Made by a program: the position numbers and the translations under genes. This document shows, piece by piece, positions 45,586 through 54,438 of a stretch of DNA of 64,000 nucleotides. This stretch comes from JAPOXR01 sp965199765. Its GTDB lineage: Bacteria > Pseudomonadota > Alphaproteobacteria > Rhodobacterales > Rhodobacteraceae. Location: assembly GCA_965199765.1 (NCBI GenBank), contig CBDATC010000001.1, forward strand, positions 496,001 through 560,000, read 5' to 3'. Positions within the stretch are counted from its first letter, which is position 1. The number at the start of each line of letters is the position of its first letter. Below the pieces are notes generated by a model, which had not been told where the DNA came from, searched no databases, and saw only the letters and a list, made by a program, of their open reading frames with translations.

Positions 45586-45802
45586 GCAAATTCGACCGTG
45601 GAAGAAATCGTGACCGCTCACGCTCTCTCACCAGTAAGTCAGGCGGCCCGTTTCATACCAGCAAATGAAGTTGATTCACATCACTCACGGTTTGACCTCC
45701 AGACCATCGCAGTCGGATAGAGGTTGTCCATTAAGGTGGCATGAAATCATGTTCAGACCAAAGCAGGCAGCGAAACGGGCGATCAGCATTGTCTATTCTC
45801 GG

Positions 45803-46753
45803 CTACCGCCTCCCCAACAACCAGTGAATGATCCGCCGCGCACCGAGCTTTGTGCCGTTCAAAGCGACATAGATTCCAGTAAAGACAATCAATACCATGC
45901 CAATGCCTGAGAGGGTTGATGGAACTTCATCCCAAAACACATATCCTAAGATTGTCGAATAGATCAGCGCCGAATATTCAAAGGGAGCAATAAGGCCGGC
46001 CGAACTCAATCTGTATGCCTGTGTAATCAAATAGCCGGCAAACGCGATACAGAATCCACCGCCGACCATGAACATCAAATCCAAAATTGGTACGAGTTTC
46101 CATGCTCTGAACACGAATTCCAGCGACGCATTGTCGTGTCCGCCAAATTTTCCGTCGCCGAAAGTCAAACCGGCAGCTGCTCCGGCAACCAAGAAGACAA
46201 CATGTGCGTAGAATGACATCGCGGTCGCGCTTTCCCGCAAACCCATGCTTCGGGTGATTGTGTGGACAGCAGCGTAAGCGACCGCTGAAATGAACGGCAA
46301 AATCAAAGCCCAGTGAAAACCCAATCCACCTGGCTGCACAATCAAAAGCACACCGGCAAGGCCGATGCAAAGAGCAACCCATCGATGAACACCGGAGATT
46401 TCTCCGAGAAATAGCGTCGCCAAAGCTGTGACCAAGAGAGGAGCGACAAAAAAGATCGCTATCGCCTCTGCCAAGGGAACAACTGCCAATGCCGTGAAGA
46501 TCGTAAGATTGGCAATGAGCAAACAAGTTCCGCGCGCCAAGTGAACCAAAGGGCGCTTCGTGCGCAGGACTTGCCAACCGCCTTCCAACTGAACGAACAC
46601 CGCAGCTGTGATAAGAATGGCAACAAGAGACCGAATGAAGACGATTTCATAAAGGGGATAAGAGTCGCTTAAATGCTTGATTAAGGCATCATTCACAGCG
46701 AACATGGCCGATGCGGCCAATGCGCAGAGGATGCTGAACTTATCACGCGACAT
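45803..46753 (-). CDS. EamA/DMT family permease
   Basis: A 316-residue inner membrane protein with ten hydrophobic helices in two EamA repeats. L-A-R-G-T and A-E-A-I-A-I-F-F-V-A-P-L lie in the first repeat, and S-A-L-I-Y-S-T-I-L-G-Y-V-F-W-D-E in the second. Substrate is unknown; such permeases often export amino acids or metabolites. It is convergent with the M24 peptidase. Confidence 0.88.
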   Translation of the reverse strand: MSRDKFSILCALAASAMFAVNDALIKHLSDSYPLYEIVFIRSLVAILITAAVFVQLEGGWQVLRTKRPLVHLARGTCLLIANLTIFTALAVVPLAEAIAIFFVAPLLVTALATLFLGEISGVHRWVALCIGLAGVLLIVQPGGLGFHWALILPFISAVAYAAVHTITRSMGLRESATAMSFYAHVVFLVAGAAAGLTFGDGKFGGHDNASLEFVFRAWKLVPILDLMFMVGGGFCIAFAGYLITQAYRLSSAGLIAPFEYSALIYSTILGYVFWDEVPSTLSGIGMVLIVFTGIYVALNGTKLGARRIIHWLLGRR

Positions 46754-46830
46754 CTAGACTCTCCGCAAAACGCTGTCTTCAAATTCCCAGCGGCAGAGCC
46801 AAGATGAGAAGAAGATTCCGCTATACGCCC

Positions 46831-47058
46831 TTATTTTTCTAAATCAACAATGACGGATAAATCAGTTTCGCGACTCATTCGCCCCGGTCGTGAGCGAAAA
46901 TCACGCGCATGTCCTAGTTCACATAGAACTTCGCAAACCTGATCACAGTTCGATTGTTCTACCGGTTGCTGCAACCAATTCTCTCCGCATCGCCACACGA
47001 AGAAACCGATTTTCTCACCAACAACAAATATGTGAACCTCCAGGCCATCAAACTTCAC
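46831..47058 (-). CDS. uncertain small ORF, 75 residues
   Basis: A GTG-started frame upstream of the permease gene on the same strand, encoding V-x-I-F-V-V-G-E-K-I, four cysteines and a polar C-terminal half. Composition is protein-like but no family is recognised and no good ribosome site is seen. The frame extends 10 codons further upstream without a start, so it may be the tail of a decayed gene. Confidence 0.25.
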   Translation of the reverse strand: MKFDGLEVHIFVVGEKIGFFVWRCGENWLQQPVEQSNCDQVCEVLCELGHARDFRSRPGRMSRETDLSVIVDLEK

Positions 47059-47281
47059 CAGCGCTATTGGAGTCCGACGTGATCCAAAGTCGGTTTAACT
47101 GTTTGTGCGCATCCAGAAAATTGGGTTCGGAGCACAAACCTATTGAAAGCCCGCAAAGGGATTGCCTATTATGAAATGACGCGCCCTTGATTGACACATC
47201 AGGCCAAACCAACGGTTATCTTTCATTAATTTGTGAATTCATCATCGTGTAAATTGCACATTCCAAAGCAGGAGAACTTCC

Positions 47282-47572
47282 ATGATTGACACTTCGTCCG
47301 CAACACCAACTGAATTGATTGAAAATGATCGCGTAAAGGTTACGCGTTGGGACTTTGAACCAAGTGATGAGACCGGCCACCACCGGCATGCAATGGATTA
47401 TTTGGTGGTTCCAATGACCAACGGTCAGCTAAAGCTCCACAATGCGGATGGCACCGTTGCGAATGCAGAGTTGACACCTGGGGGAGTGTATTTTCGTACC
47501 GAAGGCGTTGAACACAATGTGATCAATGCTGGCAATTCTCCAATCAGCTTCATTGAAATCGAGCTAAAGTAG
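47282..47572 (+). CDS. small cupin-domain protein
   Basis: A 96-residue single cupin. The metal-binding pattern is G-H-H-R-H near residue 37, then a second motif P-G-G-V-Y-F and E-G-V-E-H-N with the last His. AGGAG stands 9 bases upstream of the ATG. It could be a small isomerase, dioxygenase or sensor; the sequence does not tell. Confidence 0.8.
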   Translation: MIDTSSATPTELIENDRVKVTRWDFEPSDETGHHRHAMDYLVVPMTNGQLKLHNADGTVANAELTPGGVYFRTEGVEHNVINAGNSPISFIEIELK

Positions 47573-47649
47573 CAGAACCGTGAATTTGCTGTTCAGCTCC
47601 GCAATGCAAGCGGTCTGCCGTTCGCTCAAGAAATTGCCAAACCGCAGAG

Positions 47650-48393
47650 ATGGCTGAAAATAGAAGCGAATCCTTACTGGGTGCTCAGCTTCAGGAGGTC
47701 ACGGTCAAATTCGAAGGCCGCACGGCAATTGACAACGTTTCGCTGACCTTGACTGAAAACCGCATCGGGCTCATTGGACTAAACGGATGCGGAAAGTCGA
47801 CCTTGGCACGCCTCGTCTGCGGGCTTATCAAACCGGACCGAGGCACAGTGCGCGTCAACGACGTGGATGTTGCAAGCGACCGGCGCGCGGCAATCGCTAC
47901 AGTTGGCATGGTGTTCCAGAATCCTGATCATCAGATCATATTTCCCACAGTTGAAGAAGAAATCGCCTTCGGTCCCTCGAATCTGGGACTTGGGCGCAAT
48001 GAGGCGCGTATCGCTGCTCAAGAATGCCTGCGCTCTTTTGGCCGCGAGAATTGGCAAAACCGTGCTGTGCACACCTTGTCACAAGGGCAGCGGCACCTCG
48101 TAACACTATTGGCGGCTATAGTGATGAAACCTTCCTTTCTGGTTTTGGATGAACCGTTTACTGGACCGGACAAACCGACCGTGCGCCAGCTCCTCAACCA
48201 TCTGGGCGCATATGATGGTCAGGTTCTGCTGATTACGCACGACCACCAGTTTCTGAATGATTTTGATAGGATCATCTGGCTTAGCGGTGGTCGCGTCGTG
48301 GAAGACGGCAGTCCCAGCGCTGTCCTGCCGGCATTTGATGCCAAACTTGATCAGCTCGGAGAGTTTGATGCTTTCTCTGACATCGTCGATTAA
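47650..48393 (+). CDS. bioM: biotin transporter ATPase BioM (ECF energy-coupling A component)
   Basis: A 247-residue ABC ATPase of the CbiO/EcfA group. Walker A is G-L-N-G-C-G-K-S-T, the Q-loop is V-F-Q-N-P-D-H-Q, the signature is L-S-Q-G-Q-R-H-L, and Walker B is F-L-V-L-D-E-P-F-T-G. The N-P-D-H-Q form is characteristic of ECF ATPases. It overlaps bioN by 26 bases and drives biotin uptake through BioN and BioY. Confidence 0.9.
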   Translation: MAENRSESLLGAQLQEVTVKFEGRTAIDNVSLTLTENRIGLIGLNGCGKSTLARLVCGLIKPDRGTVRVNDVDVASDRRAAIATVGMVFQNPDHQIIFPTVEEEIAFGPSNLGLGRNEARIAAQECLRSFGRENWQNRAVHTLSQGQRHLVTLLAAIVMKPSFLVLDEPFTGPDKPTVRQLLNHLGAYDGQVLLITHDHQFLNDFDRIIWLSGGRVVEDGSPSAVLPAFDAKLDQLGEFDAFSDIVD

Positions 48394-48973
48394 CTCCCCG
48401 TACCACAAAATTCCTGTATGGCTGAAGCTCGCGCTGTTAGTGGTGATCGCCGCTGCGCTCTTTGTGATAACAGCGATCCCGATTCACATCGCAGGATTTT
48501 GTGGAATTGTTCTGCTATACACGATTCCTGGTCCCTTGTTCTTTGTGGAATGCACAAAAAAACTTTGGCCGCTGGTGCCGTTTATTGTGGTTCTTGTGAT
48601 ATGGAATGTCGCGCTTGGCACAATTAACGAAGCCACGGTTCCTGTTCTGCGCTTGGTAACAGTTGTTGGATTCGCCAATCTTTTAACCATGACGACTAGA
48701 ATTGACGACATGATGGGAGTTTTGGAAGCCTTGTTGAAGCCTTTCGAGCATCTCGGTTTTCGCACAAGAATCGTTACGTTGACACTTGCATTGGTCATTC
48801 GGTTCATCCCGAACCTCCTTCTGCTCGGTGAGCGCTTGGCAGAATCTTGGACGGCCCGGTCGGTTCGCAGACCGAGCTGGAAAATCGCGGCTCCTTTGGC
48901 GGCGCTTGCGATCGACGATGCCGAACATGTTGCAGAGGCTCTCCGAGCGCGCGGCGGAATTGCGGGAAGTTAA
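48368..48973 (+). CDS. bioN: biotin transporter transmembrane component BioN (EcfT)
   Basis: A 201-residue membrane protein with about four helices and a cytoplasmic coupling region containing A-R-S-V-R-R-P and A-L-R-A-R-G-G, the two Ala-Arg-Gly-type motifs that contact the ATPases. The ATG at 48368 lies inside bioM in another frame. Only the last 4 bases before 48978 separate it from bioY. Confidence 0.88.
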   Translation: MLSLTSSINSPYHKIPVWLKLALLVVIAAALFVITAIPIHIAGFCGIVLLYTIPGPLFFVECTKKLWPLVPFIVVLVIWNVALGTINEATVPVLRLVTVVGFANLLTMTTRIDDMMGVLEALLKPFEHLGFRTRIVTLTLALVIRFIPNLLLLGERLAESWTARSVRRPSWKIAAPLAALAIDDAEHVAEALRARGGIAGS

Positions 48974-48977
48974 CACC

Positions 48978-49523
48978 ATGGAACGTGACATCGCTTTAGT
49001 GGCTCTATTTGCAGCTCTGATCGCTGCGCTTGGGCTTTTGCCTAAACTGACGCTTGGATTTGGTGTCCCGATCACCGCGCAATCCATGGGGATTATGCTT
49101 TGCGGAACGATTCTAGGATGGAAGCGGGGCTTCTTGGCCAGCCTTTTGTTTATAATGCTAGTCGCGCTCGGACTGCCCCTGCTGGCAGGAGGCCGCGGTG
49201 GAATTGGACTGTTTCTGTCTCCATCGGCCGGTTACTTGATTGGATTTCCATTCGCTGCCGCAGCGGCCGGGATCGTCATGACATTTCTCCGGACTTGGCC
49301 AGCATTCTGGTCGGCATCGCTCGCCTCCGCCATTGGTGGCATTATCATTCTGTACATTCCCGGAATTTTAGGAATGGCAGTTACTCTTGACAGGTCACTG
49401 AACGAAGTTGCTTTGCTTGGCCTGTCGTTTCTCCCCGGCGACCTAATCAAGGCAGTGCTTGCTGGTGCAGTCACAGCGTCAATATTGCGGTTTCGACCAT
49501 CTGCGGTCCTTTCTCGGCAGTAG
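48978..49523 (+). CDS. bioY: biotin-binding S component BioY
   Basis: A 181-residue membrane protein with six helices. P-I-T-A-Q-S-M-G and G-G-R-G-G-I-G-L-F-L-S-P-S-A-G-Y are signature stretches of BioY, the high-affinity biotin-capturing subunit. It completes the bioMNY transporter. It converges on a thiolase/ligase pair. The usual BioR operator (TTAT-x-x-ATAA type) was not found before bioM. Confidence 0.92.
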   Translation: MERDIALVALFAALIAALGLLPKLTLGFGVPITAQSMGIMLCGTILGWKRGFLASLLFIMLVALGLPLLAGGRGGIGLFLSPSAGYLIGFPFAAAAAGIVMTFLRTWPAFWSASLASAIGGIIILYIPGILGMAVTLDRSLNEVALLGLSFLPGDLIKAVLAGAVTASILRFRPSAVLSRQ

Positions 49524-49783
49524 CTTCGGGCTGCGGTTTGCCCGGAGGCGCCCGGTTTGGATGAATCGTTTCTCCCTTTGGATCAGCCCATCAATGTAGG
49601 CCATGCAAACTTAAGAGCTGCGCCGCACATCTATGCATGAATTCCAACCGATTTCGCGTGAGCTTTAACCCAGCAGCGCAAGGATTGATCACTTCGACGG
49701 TTGAAACTGCCTGAGCGGCATGACAGACTGGTTAAGTCGTGCTTTCCGATTCACTCGTCTGGAATTAGATCTATCATACGGGA

Positions 49784-50908
49784 TCAAGCGCAGGACCTGC
49801 ACAGTATTGCCGTCCCAAGTCCGCCAGCCGCAGCGATAGCCGCGATTCCAAGCTTGCCGGCAGACGGTAGCAATTCGTGAAAGAGCCGAACTGCAAGTAT
49901 GGCTCCCGAAGCTCCGATTGGATGACCGCGAGCCAACGATCCGCCGCCGGGATTCACGATGTCGCTTGACAGACTGACGCCTTTAACGCACGCAATCGCC
50001 TGAACCGCGTAGGCTTCCATAATCTCGGCAACCGTTAAATCTGATGAATTGACATCACAACGGTCGAACAGAAGCTGAACAGCTTTGACTGGTGCAAAAC
50101 CCGGCAATTCTGGATCCGCTCCAATCGTGCAGCCATCCACGATTTCAAGACAAGGTCTTCCTAACTCAGCCGCTATTTCTTGTGTGACCACAAGACACAT
50201 CGCCGCTCCATCGGCGGCGACTGACATATTCGCCGAAGTGATGGCGCCAGAAATAACCGTCGCTCTCTGACAGGTGGAGAAGCTCAATGGGCGTGCGAAT
50301 GAATCATGATCAATTTCTGCCTCTCTGACTGTGGTGATCTCTGACCGCAGCCTTTGCCTGGCGTTGATCGCTTTTATGTGGCTCTGAATTGCCCAATCAT
50401 CCTGTTCCCGCTTGGAAATATTCAGCTTTGCCGCAAGCCTGTCTGCCGATTCATGCATACAAGGATCTTGTTCCGGCCAAGGTGTGAATGGCGCTTGATC
50501 AAAAGGCTGTTCCGCATATCCACCCGCCTTGGCAGCATAACATGCGGGACGCAGCGAATAGCTCTCCACACCGCCGGCTAAAATGACCTTTGCCCGGCCT
50601 GAATCAATCATGTCTTTGGCAAGAATGAGGGCGTCAAGCCCTCCACAGCACTGCCGGTCAACCGTCAGTCCTGGCACACGCTGAGGCAATCCGCTCTGAA
50701 GCGCGATCAACCGAGCGATGTTTCCACCGATGCCGAAAACGTTGCTCACAATGACTTCATCCACGCACTCGATTGGCAACCCGGCGCGCTTCATGCAAGC
50801 ATTGACTGCGGCAGCTCCCAAAATATGCGGTTCTACAGATTTGAGCGCTCCACCCCGCGGCGATACGGCTGACCGAGATGCCATCGCGATGAACGCATTG
50901 CCTGTCAT
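49784..50908 (-). CDS. thiolase family protein, YhfS-like
   Basis: A 374-residue thiolase. The acyl-accepting Cys lies in D-R-Q-C-C-G-G, and G-H-P-I-G-A-S-G-A holds the catalytic His. The usual C-terminal Cys motif (C-x-G-G-x-G) reads A-A-A-G-G-L-G, so the second catalytic Cys is replaced by Ala. Its start overlaps the ligase stop (ATGA). The same ligase-thiolase pair accompanies bioY as yhfT-yhfS in Bacillus subtilis, to my recollection. It may handle a pimelate-like or biotin-derived acyl chain. Confidence 0.82.
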   Translation of the reverse strand: MTGNAFIAMASRSAVSPRGGALKSVEPHILGAAAVNACMKRAGLPIECVDEVIVSNVFGIGGNIARLIALQSGLPQRVPGLTVDRQCCGGLDALILAKDMIDSGRAKVILAGGVESYSLRPACYAAKAGGYAEQPFDQAPFTPWPEQDPCMHESADRLAAKLNISKREQDDWAIQSHIKAINARQRLRSEITTVREAEIDHDSFARPLSFSTCQRATVISGAITSANMSVAADGAAMCLVVTQEIAAELGRPCLEIVDGCTIGADPELPGFAPVKAVQLLFDRCDVNSSDLTVAEIMEAYAVQAIACVKGVSLSSDIVNPGGGSLARGHPIGASGAILAVRLFHELLPSAGKLGIAAIAAAGGLGTAILCRSCA

Positions 50909-52212
50909 CGCGGAGTCTCCAGAGCCCATAACTGCAGCAACCGAAGATTTGGCTTTCCTGATGGCAGCATCGGCCATTCCCGCACCGCCACAAAGCGCCG
51001 AGGACACTCGACGGATCTCAGACTTCCGCGGCAGTGATTTTCGATCGCTTCAATTGGAGGGCCATTTGGAGAAACTGTCACAAAGGCGGTCAGCACCGCA
51101 CCGCGCAATCGGTCCGGAACTGGCACCACAGCGGTATGTATAACACCGGAAATCTGCGAAATCACGGCCTCCGCCGTTTCCGGATAGACCGAAGTTGAAG
51201 CAACCTGCACCCTTCTGTCTTTACGGCCAACGATATAAAGCCAGCCCTCTTTGTCCTGAAATCCGATATCGCCTGTTGTCACAAATCCGTTTTTCCATTC
51301 TGCCGAACCTTCAAACCCCGCCGCGTAGCCAAACGCCAAATACGGACTGTTCACCAGGATTTCGCCATTCCCGCGGCGATCTTTCGACGCGAATTTAAGC
51401 AAAACATCGGGATATGGCCGTCCAACACTCGATCGCGGGGCTTCCGGGCCGCCTAATGCAATAAAGCTGGTCTCAGTTGTTCCATAGAACTCTACCAGCT
51501 TCGCGCTTGGGAATGGTCTGCGGGCGGCAGAGAATTGCGTCGCAGCAGCCTTCGAGCCTCCAATCATCAGCGTTTTAAGGGAAGGAACCGATCGTGCTTC
51601 GCGATCCGCGGCAGCGGCCACCAGGTCCAGTTGAGATGGTGTGCAATATAAGACGGTTGTCTTGCATTCTTGCAGACTTCGAATTTGTGATCGGGGCGAC
51701 GCGCCTGAAAGCAAATGCAGACGCGCTCCCAAATGGAGAGCTTCAAGCGATGCATAGAGCGCTAGAGAGTGCGACAGATCACCCAGCACGGCAAAACGTT
51801 CGGAAGAACCCCAACCGAACAGTCTGGTGTTCGCCGCGAAGCTAGCAATCCATGATCTTTGCGTTCTCCTTATCTGCGATGGCTGACCTGTCGTGCCGCC
51901 CGACAGACAGCGAAACACAGGCGATTCCTCCGAAGCGAGCCGCCGTGCGCCGACACATTGTTCAGGCAAAGTCGATATGGGGGTTTTGATATCGGTTTCC
52001 TGTCCGAATGTCAGGGCTGCGACAAATCTTGCGAGGCGAATGGCTTGGCTCTCATTGAAAGGCAACTTGTCTGTTGTGTCGAATTCAGGCTCAAAAAGCT
52101 CCGCTCTTTGTAATTCAAAGGCTTGTCGGTTGACTGTCATCAACCGATCAGAAACGACAGCCGATCTGCGCCATTCAAATCGACTCTCGGAATCAAATGA
52201 CATAGAAGTCAT
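50905..52212 (-). CDS. AMP-dependent acyl-CoA ligase, YhfT-like
   Basis: A 435-residue adenylate-forming enzyme, short for the family. Motifs are L-S-G-G-T-T-G-Q-P-S (phosphate loop), F-Y-G-T-T-E-T, T-T-G-D-I-G, G-R-K-D-R-R-V-Q-V, and the C-terminal catalytic Lys in L-P-S-G-K-P. It is expected to activate a carboxylic acid to its CoA ester for the coupled thiolase. Neighbourhood with bioMNY suggests a biotin-related acid. Confidence 0.82.
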   Translation of the reverse strand: MTSMSFDSESRFEWRRSAVVSDRLMTVNRQAFELQRAELFEPEFDTTDKLPFNESQAIRLARFVAALTFGQETDIKTPISTLPEQCVGARRLASEESPVFRCLSGGTTGQPSQIRRTQRSWIASFAANTRLFGWGSSERFAVLGDLSHSLALYASLEALHLGARLHLLSGASPRSQIRSLQECKTTVLYCTPSQLDLVAAAADREARSVPSLKTLMIGGSKAAATQFSAARRPFPSAKLVEFYGTTETSFIALGGPEAPRSSVGRPYPDVLLKFASKDRRGNGEILVNSPYLAFGYAAGFEGSAEWKNGFVTTGDIGFQDKEGWLYIVGRKDRRVQVASTSVYPETAEAVISQISGVIHTAVVPVPDRLRGAVLTAFVTVSPNGPPIEAIENHCRGSLRSVECPRRFVAVREWPMLPSGKPNLRLLQLWALETPR

Positions 52213-52455
52213 TTCGCATGCCCTTTATGATGGGTAACCGCACCCTCGGAAAATACCAAATCTTAATCGAGATTCCTCCATGCCGCACCAAGTCCCGGAA
52301 GGTCTTATTCACAGGTGACCCATTGCGCTCTGTCATCGCAAATGAATTTTGTTCACACAAATGGATTTGCAGAACTTCCGTCAGCATTGTTATGTGGACA
52401 CAAAGTATCGACCGGTGTTGTGTTGTCGCTCTGCGAGTGAACCCGATAGCGAACC

Positions 52456-53508
52456 ATGCTGCTCCCTATCCGCGATCACAATCCATCCCGCAAGCAGCCC
52501 ATTGTAACTTGGCTGCTCATTGCGGTGAACTCCGCTTTGTTTATCGCTCACTTTTCACCGGAGTTTGCTAATTCTCCCGGCAATTCCAGTCTGGACATGG
52601 CATGGTTCGAATGGAGTTTGCGGCCTGAATTTCGGCAAGACGGCATCGCTTGGACTGGATACTTTTCTCATATGTTTTTGCATGCCGACCCGCTCCATCT
52701 TTTCGGCAATATGCTCATGCTGTATATTTTTGGCGATAATCTTGAATGCCGCATGGGACATTTCTGGTTCTTGCTTTTCTATCTTGCCTGCGGTCTTGCC
52801 GGCGCTCTGACATTTGTTCTGTTCACCGATATGACTTTCGTAAGAGTCGGCGGAGCTTCTGGAGCTGTGGCAGGTGTAATGGGCGGATATCTTCTGCTTT
52901 TTCCAAGGGCCAAAATTATCATATTGCTGCTTTTGCCCAACATTATCTGGCCGATCTCCATACTCATCAGGATGGTTTCGAAACTGAAAATCTGGGGATA
53001 CTTTCCGATCCTTTTCTTCACCTTTCCGCTGCAGGCATGGGTTACTTTGGGGATATGGATCACGTATAATCTTTTGGCAGCCAACTTAGACATCTTTCCG
53101 AAAGGCACCGCGTATTTGGTCCATATCGGTGGTTTCGCGGCCGGAATGCTTCTTGTGCTCCCGTTTCTTGGAAAAACCCGTTATCATAATGATGTCAGCG
53201 GTGTGTCCGAACCGGCAAAAACCAGCAATCCTTGGCAGACGGTAGACCGGCAGCAAATCCAAGAAACAGCGCCAACACACCAAAATCAGCGTTCTTCTCA
53301 GTCACCATGGGCGAAACCCCGCACCGATGCACCTCTTTCGGTGTCTCACGCTCAAGACCCGGCGTCTTCATTGGCAATCAAAAAAAATCGGCTGCCGCCC
53401 GGTTCGCAATCCCCTTGGACCGAACAGATTTCATCTGAAAAAAAGCAGCGTGTGGATCGTAAGGAAAATGTACAGCCTGTCACACGCTACAGGCGCATAA
53501 ACAATTAG
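52456..53508 (+). CDS. rhomboid family intramembrane serine protease
   Basis: A 350-residue protein. The rhomboid core (about 20-240) has H-L-F-G-N-M, the catalytic Ser in G-G-A-S-G-A-V-A-G and the catalytic His in V-H-I-G-G-F-A-A-G. The last 110 residues form a polar, Gln/Ser-rich cytoplasmic tail unlikely to be folded. It cleaves membrane proteins in or near the lipid bilayer. It converges on argF with a 3-base gap. Confidence 0.9.
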   Translation: MLLPIRDHNPSRKQPIVTWLLIAVNSALFIAHFSPEFANSPGNSSLDMAWFEWSLRPEFRQDGIAWTGYFSHMFLHADPLHLFGNMLMLYIFGDNLECRMGHFWFLLFYLACGLAGALTFVLFTDMTFVRVGGASGAVAGVMGGYLLLFPRAKIIILLLLPNIIWPISILIRMVSKLKIWGYFPILFFTFPLQAWVTLGIWITYNLLAANLDIFPKGTAYLVHIGGFAAGMLLVLPFLGKTRYHNDVSGVSEPAKTSNPWQTVDRQQIQETAPTHQNQRSSQSPWAKPRTDAPLSVSHAQDPASSLAIKKNRLPPGSQSPWTEQISSEKKQRVDRKENVQPVTRYRRINN

Positions 53509-53511
53509 CAT

Positions 53512-54438
53512 TCAAGCGTTAAGACACCAGCGAAGAATGGCCTTTTGCGCATGCAGCCGGTTTTCCGCTTCGTCGAATACAACTGAATTCGGCCCATCCA
53601 TGACCTCTGAAGTCACTTCTTCGCCGCGATGGGCTGGAAGGCAATGCATAAACAGAGTCTCTGATTTTGCATTAGCCATCAGTTCGGCATTGACCTGAAA
53701 GTCCCGCATCCGCGATAAGCTATTGGCATAAGCTTGCTCATCCTCATGCATTGAAATCCAAGCATCGGTAACCACAAGATCCGCTTGTGAAACCGCCTTG
53801 CGCGGATCACGGACGATACGCGTTGGCCTGCCCATGGATTCAGCATGCTTCAAGTAATCGGGACGCGGCTCGCATCCATCTGGCCCGGCGAAAATCAAGT
53901 CAAACTCAAACGCTACCGAAGCTTCTATGAATGAGTGACACACATTTGTCCCCGTTCCGATCCAAGCAATGCGCTTTCCCGCTATTGGTCCTCTGTGCTC
54001 TTCAAACGTCATGACGTCTGCAAGCACTTGGCACGGATGAGTGCTGTTGGTCAGTCCATTGATAACCGGGATAGTCGCGGCTTCTGAAAATTCCAGCAAG
54101 GCTTCGGCTTCAAATGTGCGGATCATCGCAATGTCGGCAAACCGTGAAATCACCTTCGACGTATCAAAAATATTCTCTCCTTGCCCAAGATGTATTTCGC
54201 CTCCGGACAGCAACATTGACTGACCACCCAGCTGCCTAACTCCCAAATCAAATGAAACTCGGGTTCGCGTTGACGGCTTCTCGAAAATCAGCGCAGCAAT
54301 CCGACCGTCCATCGGCCGATCATGGTCGGGATCGCCATGATAAAGTCCTGCGCGTCTTGATTTCATTTCCGAGGCAAGAGTCAAAATGCCGCGCAGCTCC
54401 GGCGCCGTGACGCTGGAAATGTCCAAAAAATCAGGCAC
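53512..54438 (-). CDS. argF: ornithine carbamoyltransferase
   Basis: A 308-residue enzyme making citrulline from ornithine and carbamoyl phosphate. Carbamoyl phosphate is bound by S-T-R-T-R-V-S-F and H-P-C-Q, and the ornithine site has H-C-L-P-A-H-R-G. The GTG at 54438 overlaps the argD end by 8 bases and has AAGGCG 8 bases upstream. Normal length. Confidence 0.96.
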   Translation of the reverse strand: MPDFLDISSVTAPELRGILTLASEMKSRRAGLYHGDPDHDRPMDGRIAALIFEKPSTRTRVSFDLGVRQLGGQSMLLSGGEIHLGQGENIFDTSKVISRFADIAMIRTFEAEALLEFSEAATIPVINGLTNSTHPCQVLADVMTFEEHRGPIAGKRIAWIGTGTNVCHSFIEASVAFEFDLIFAGPDGCEPRPDYLKHAESMGRPTRIVRDPRKAVSQADLVVTDAWISMHEDEQAYANSLSRMRDFQVNAELMANAKSETLFMHCLPAHRGEEVTSEVMDGPNSVVFDEAENRLHAQKAILRWCLNA

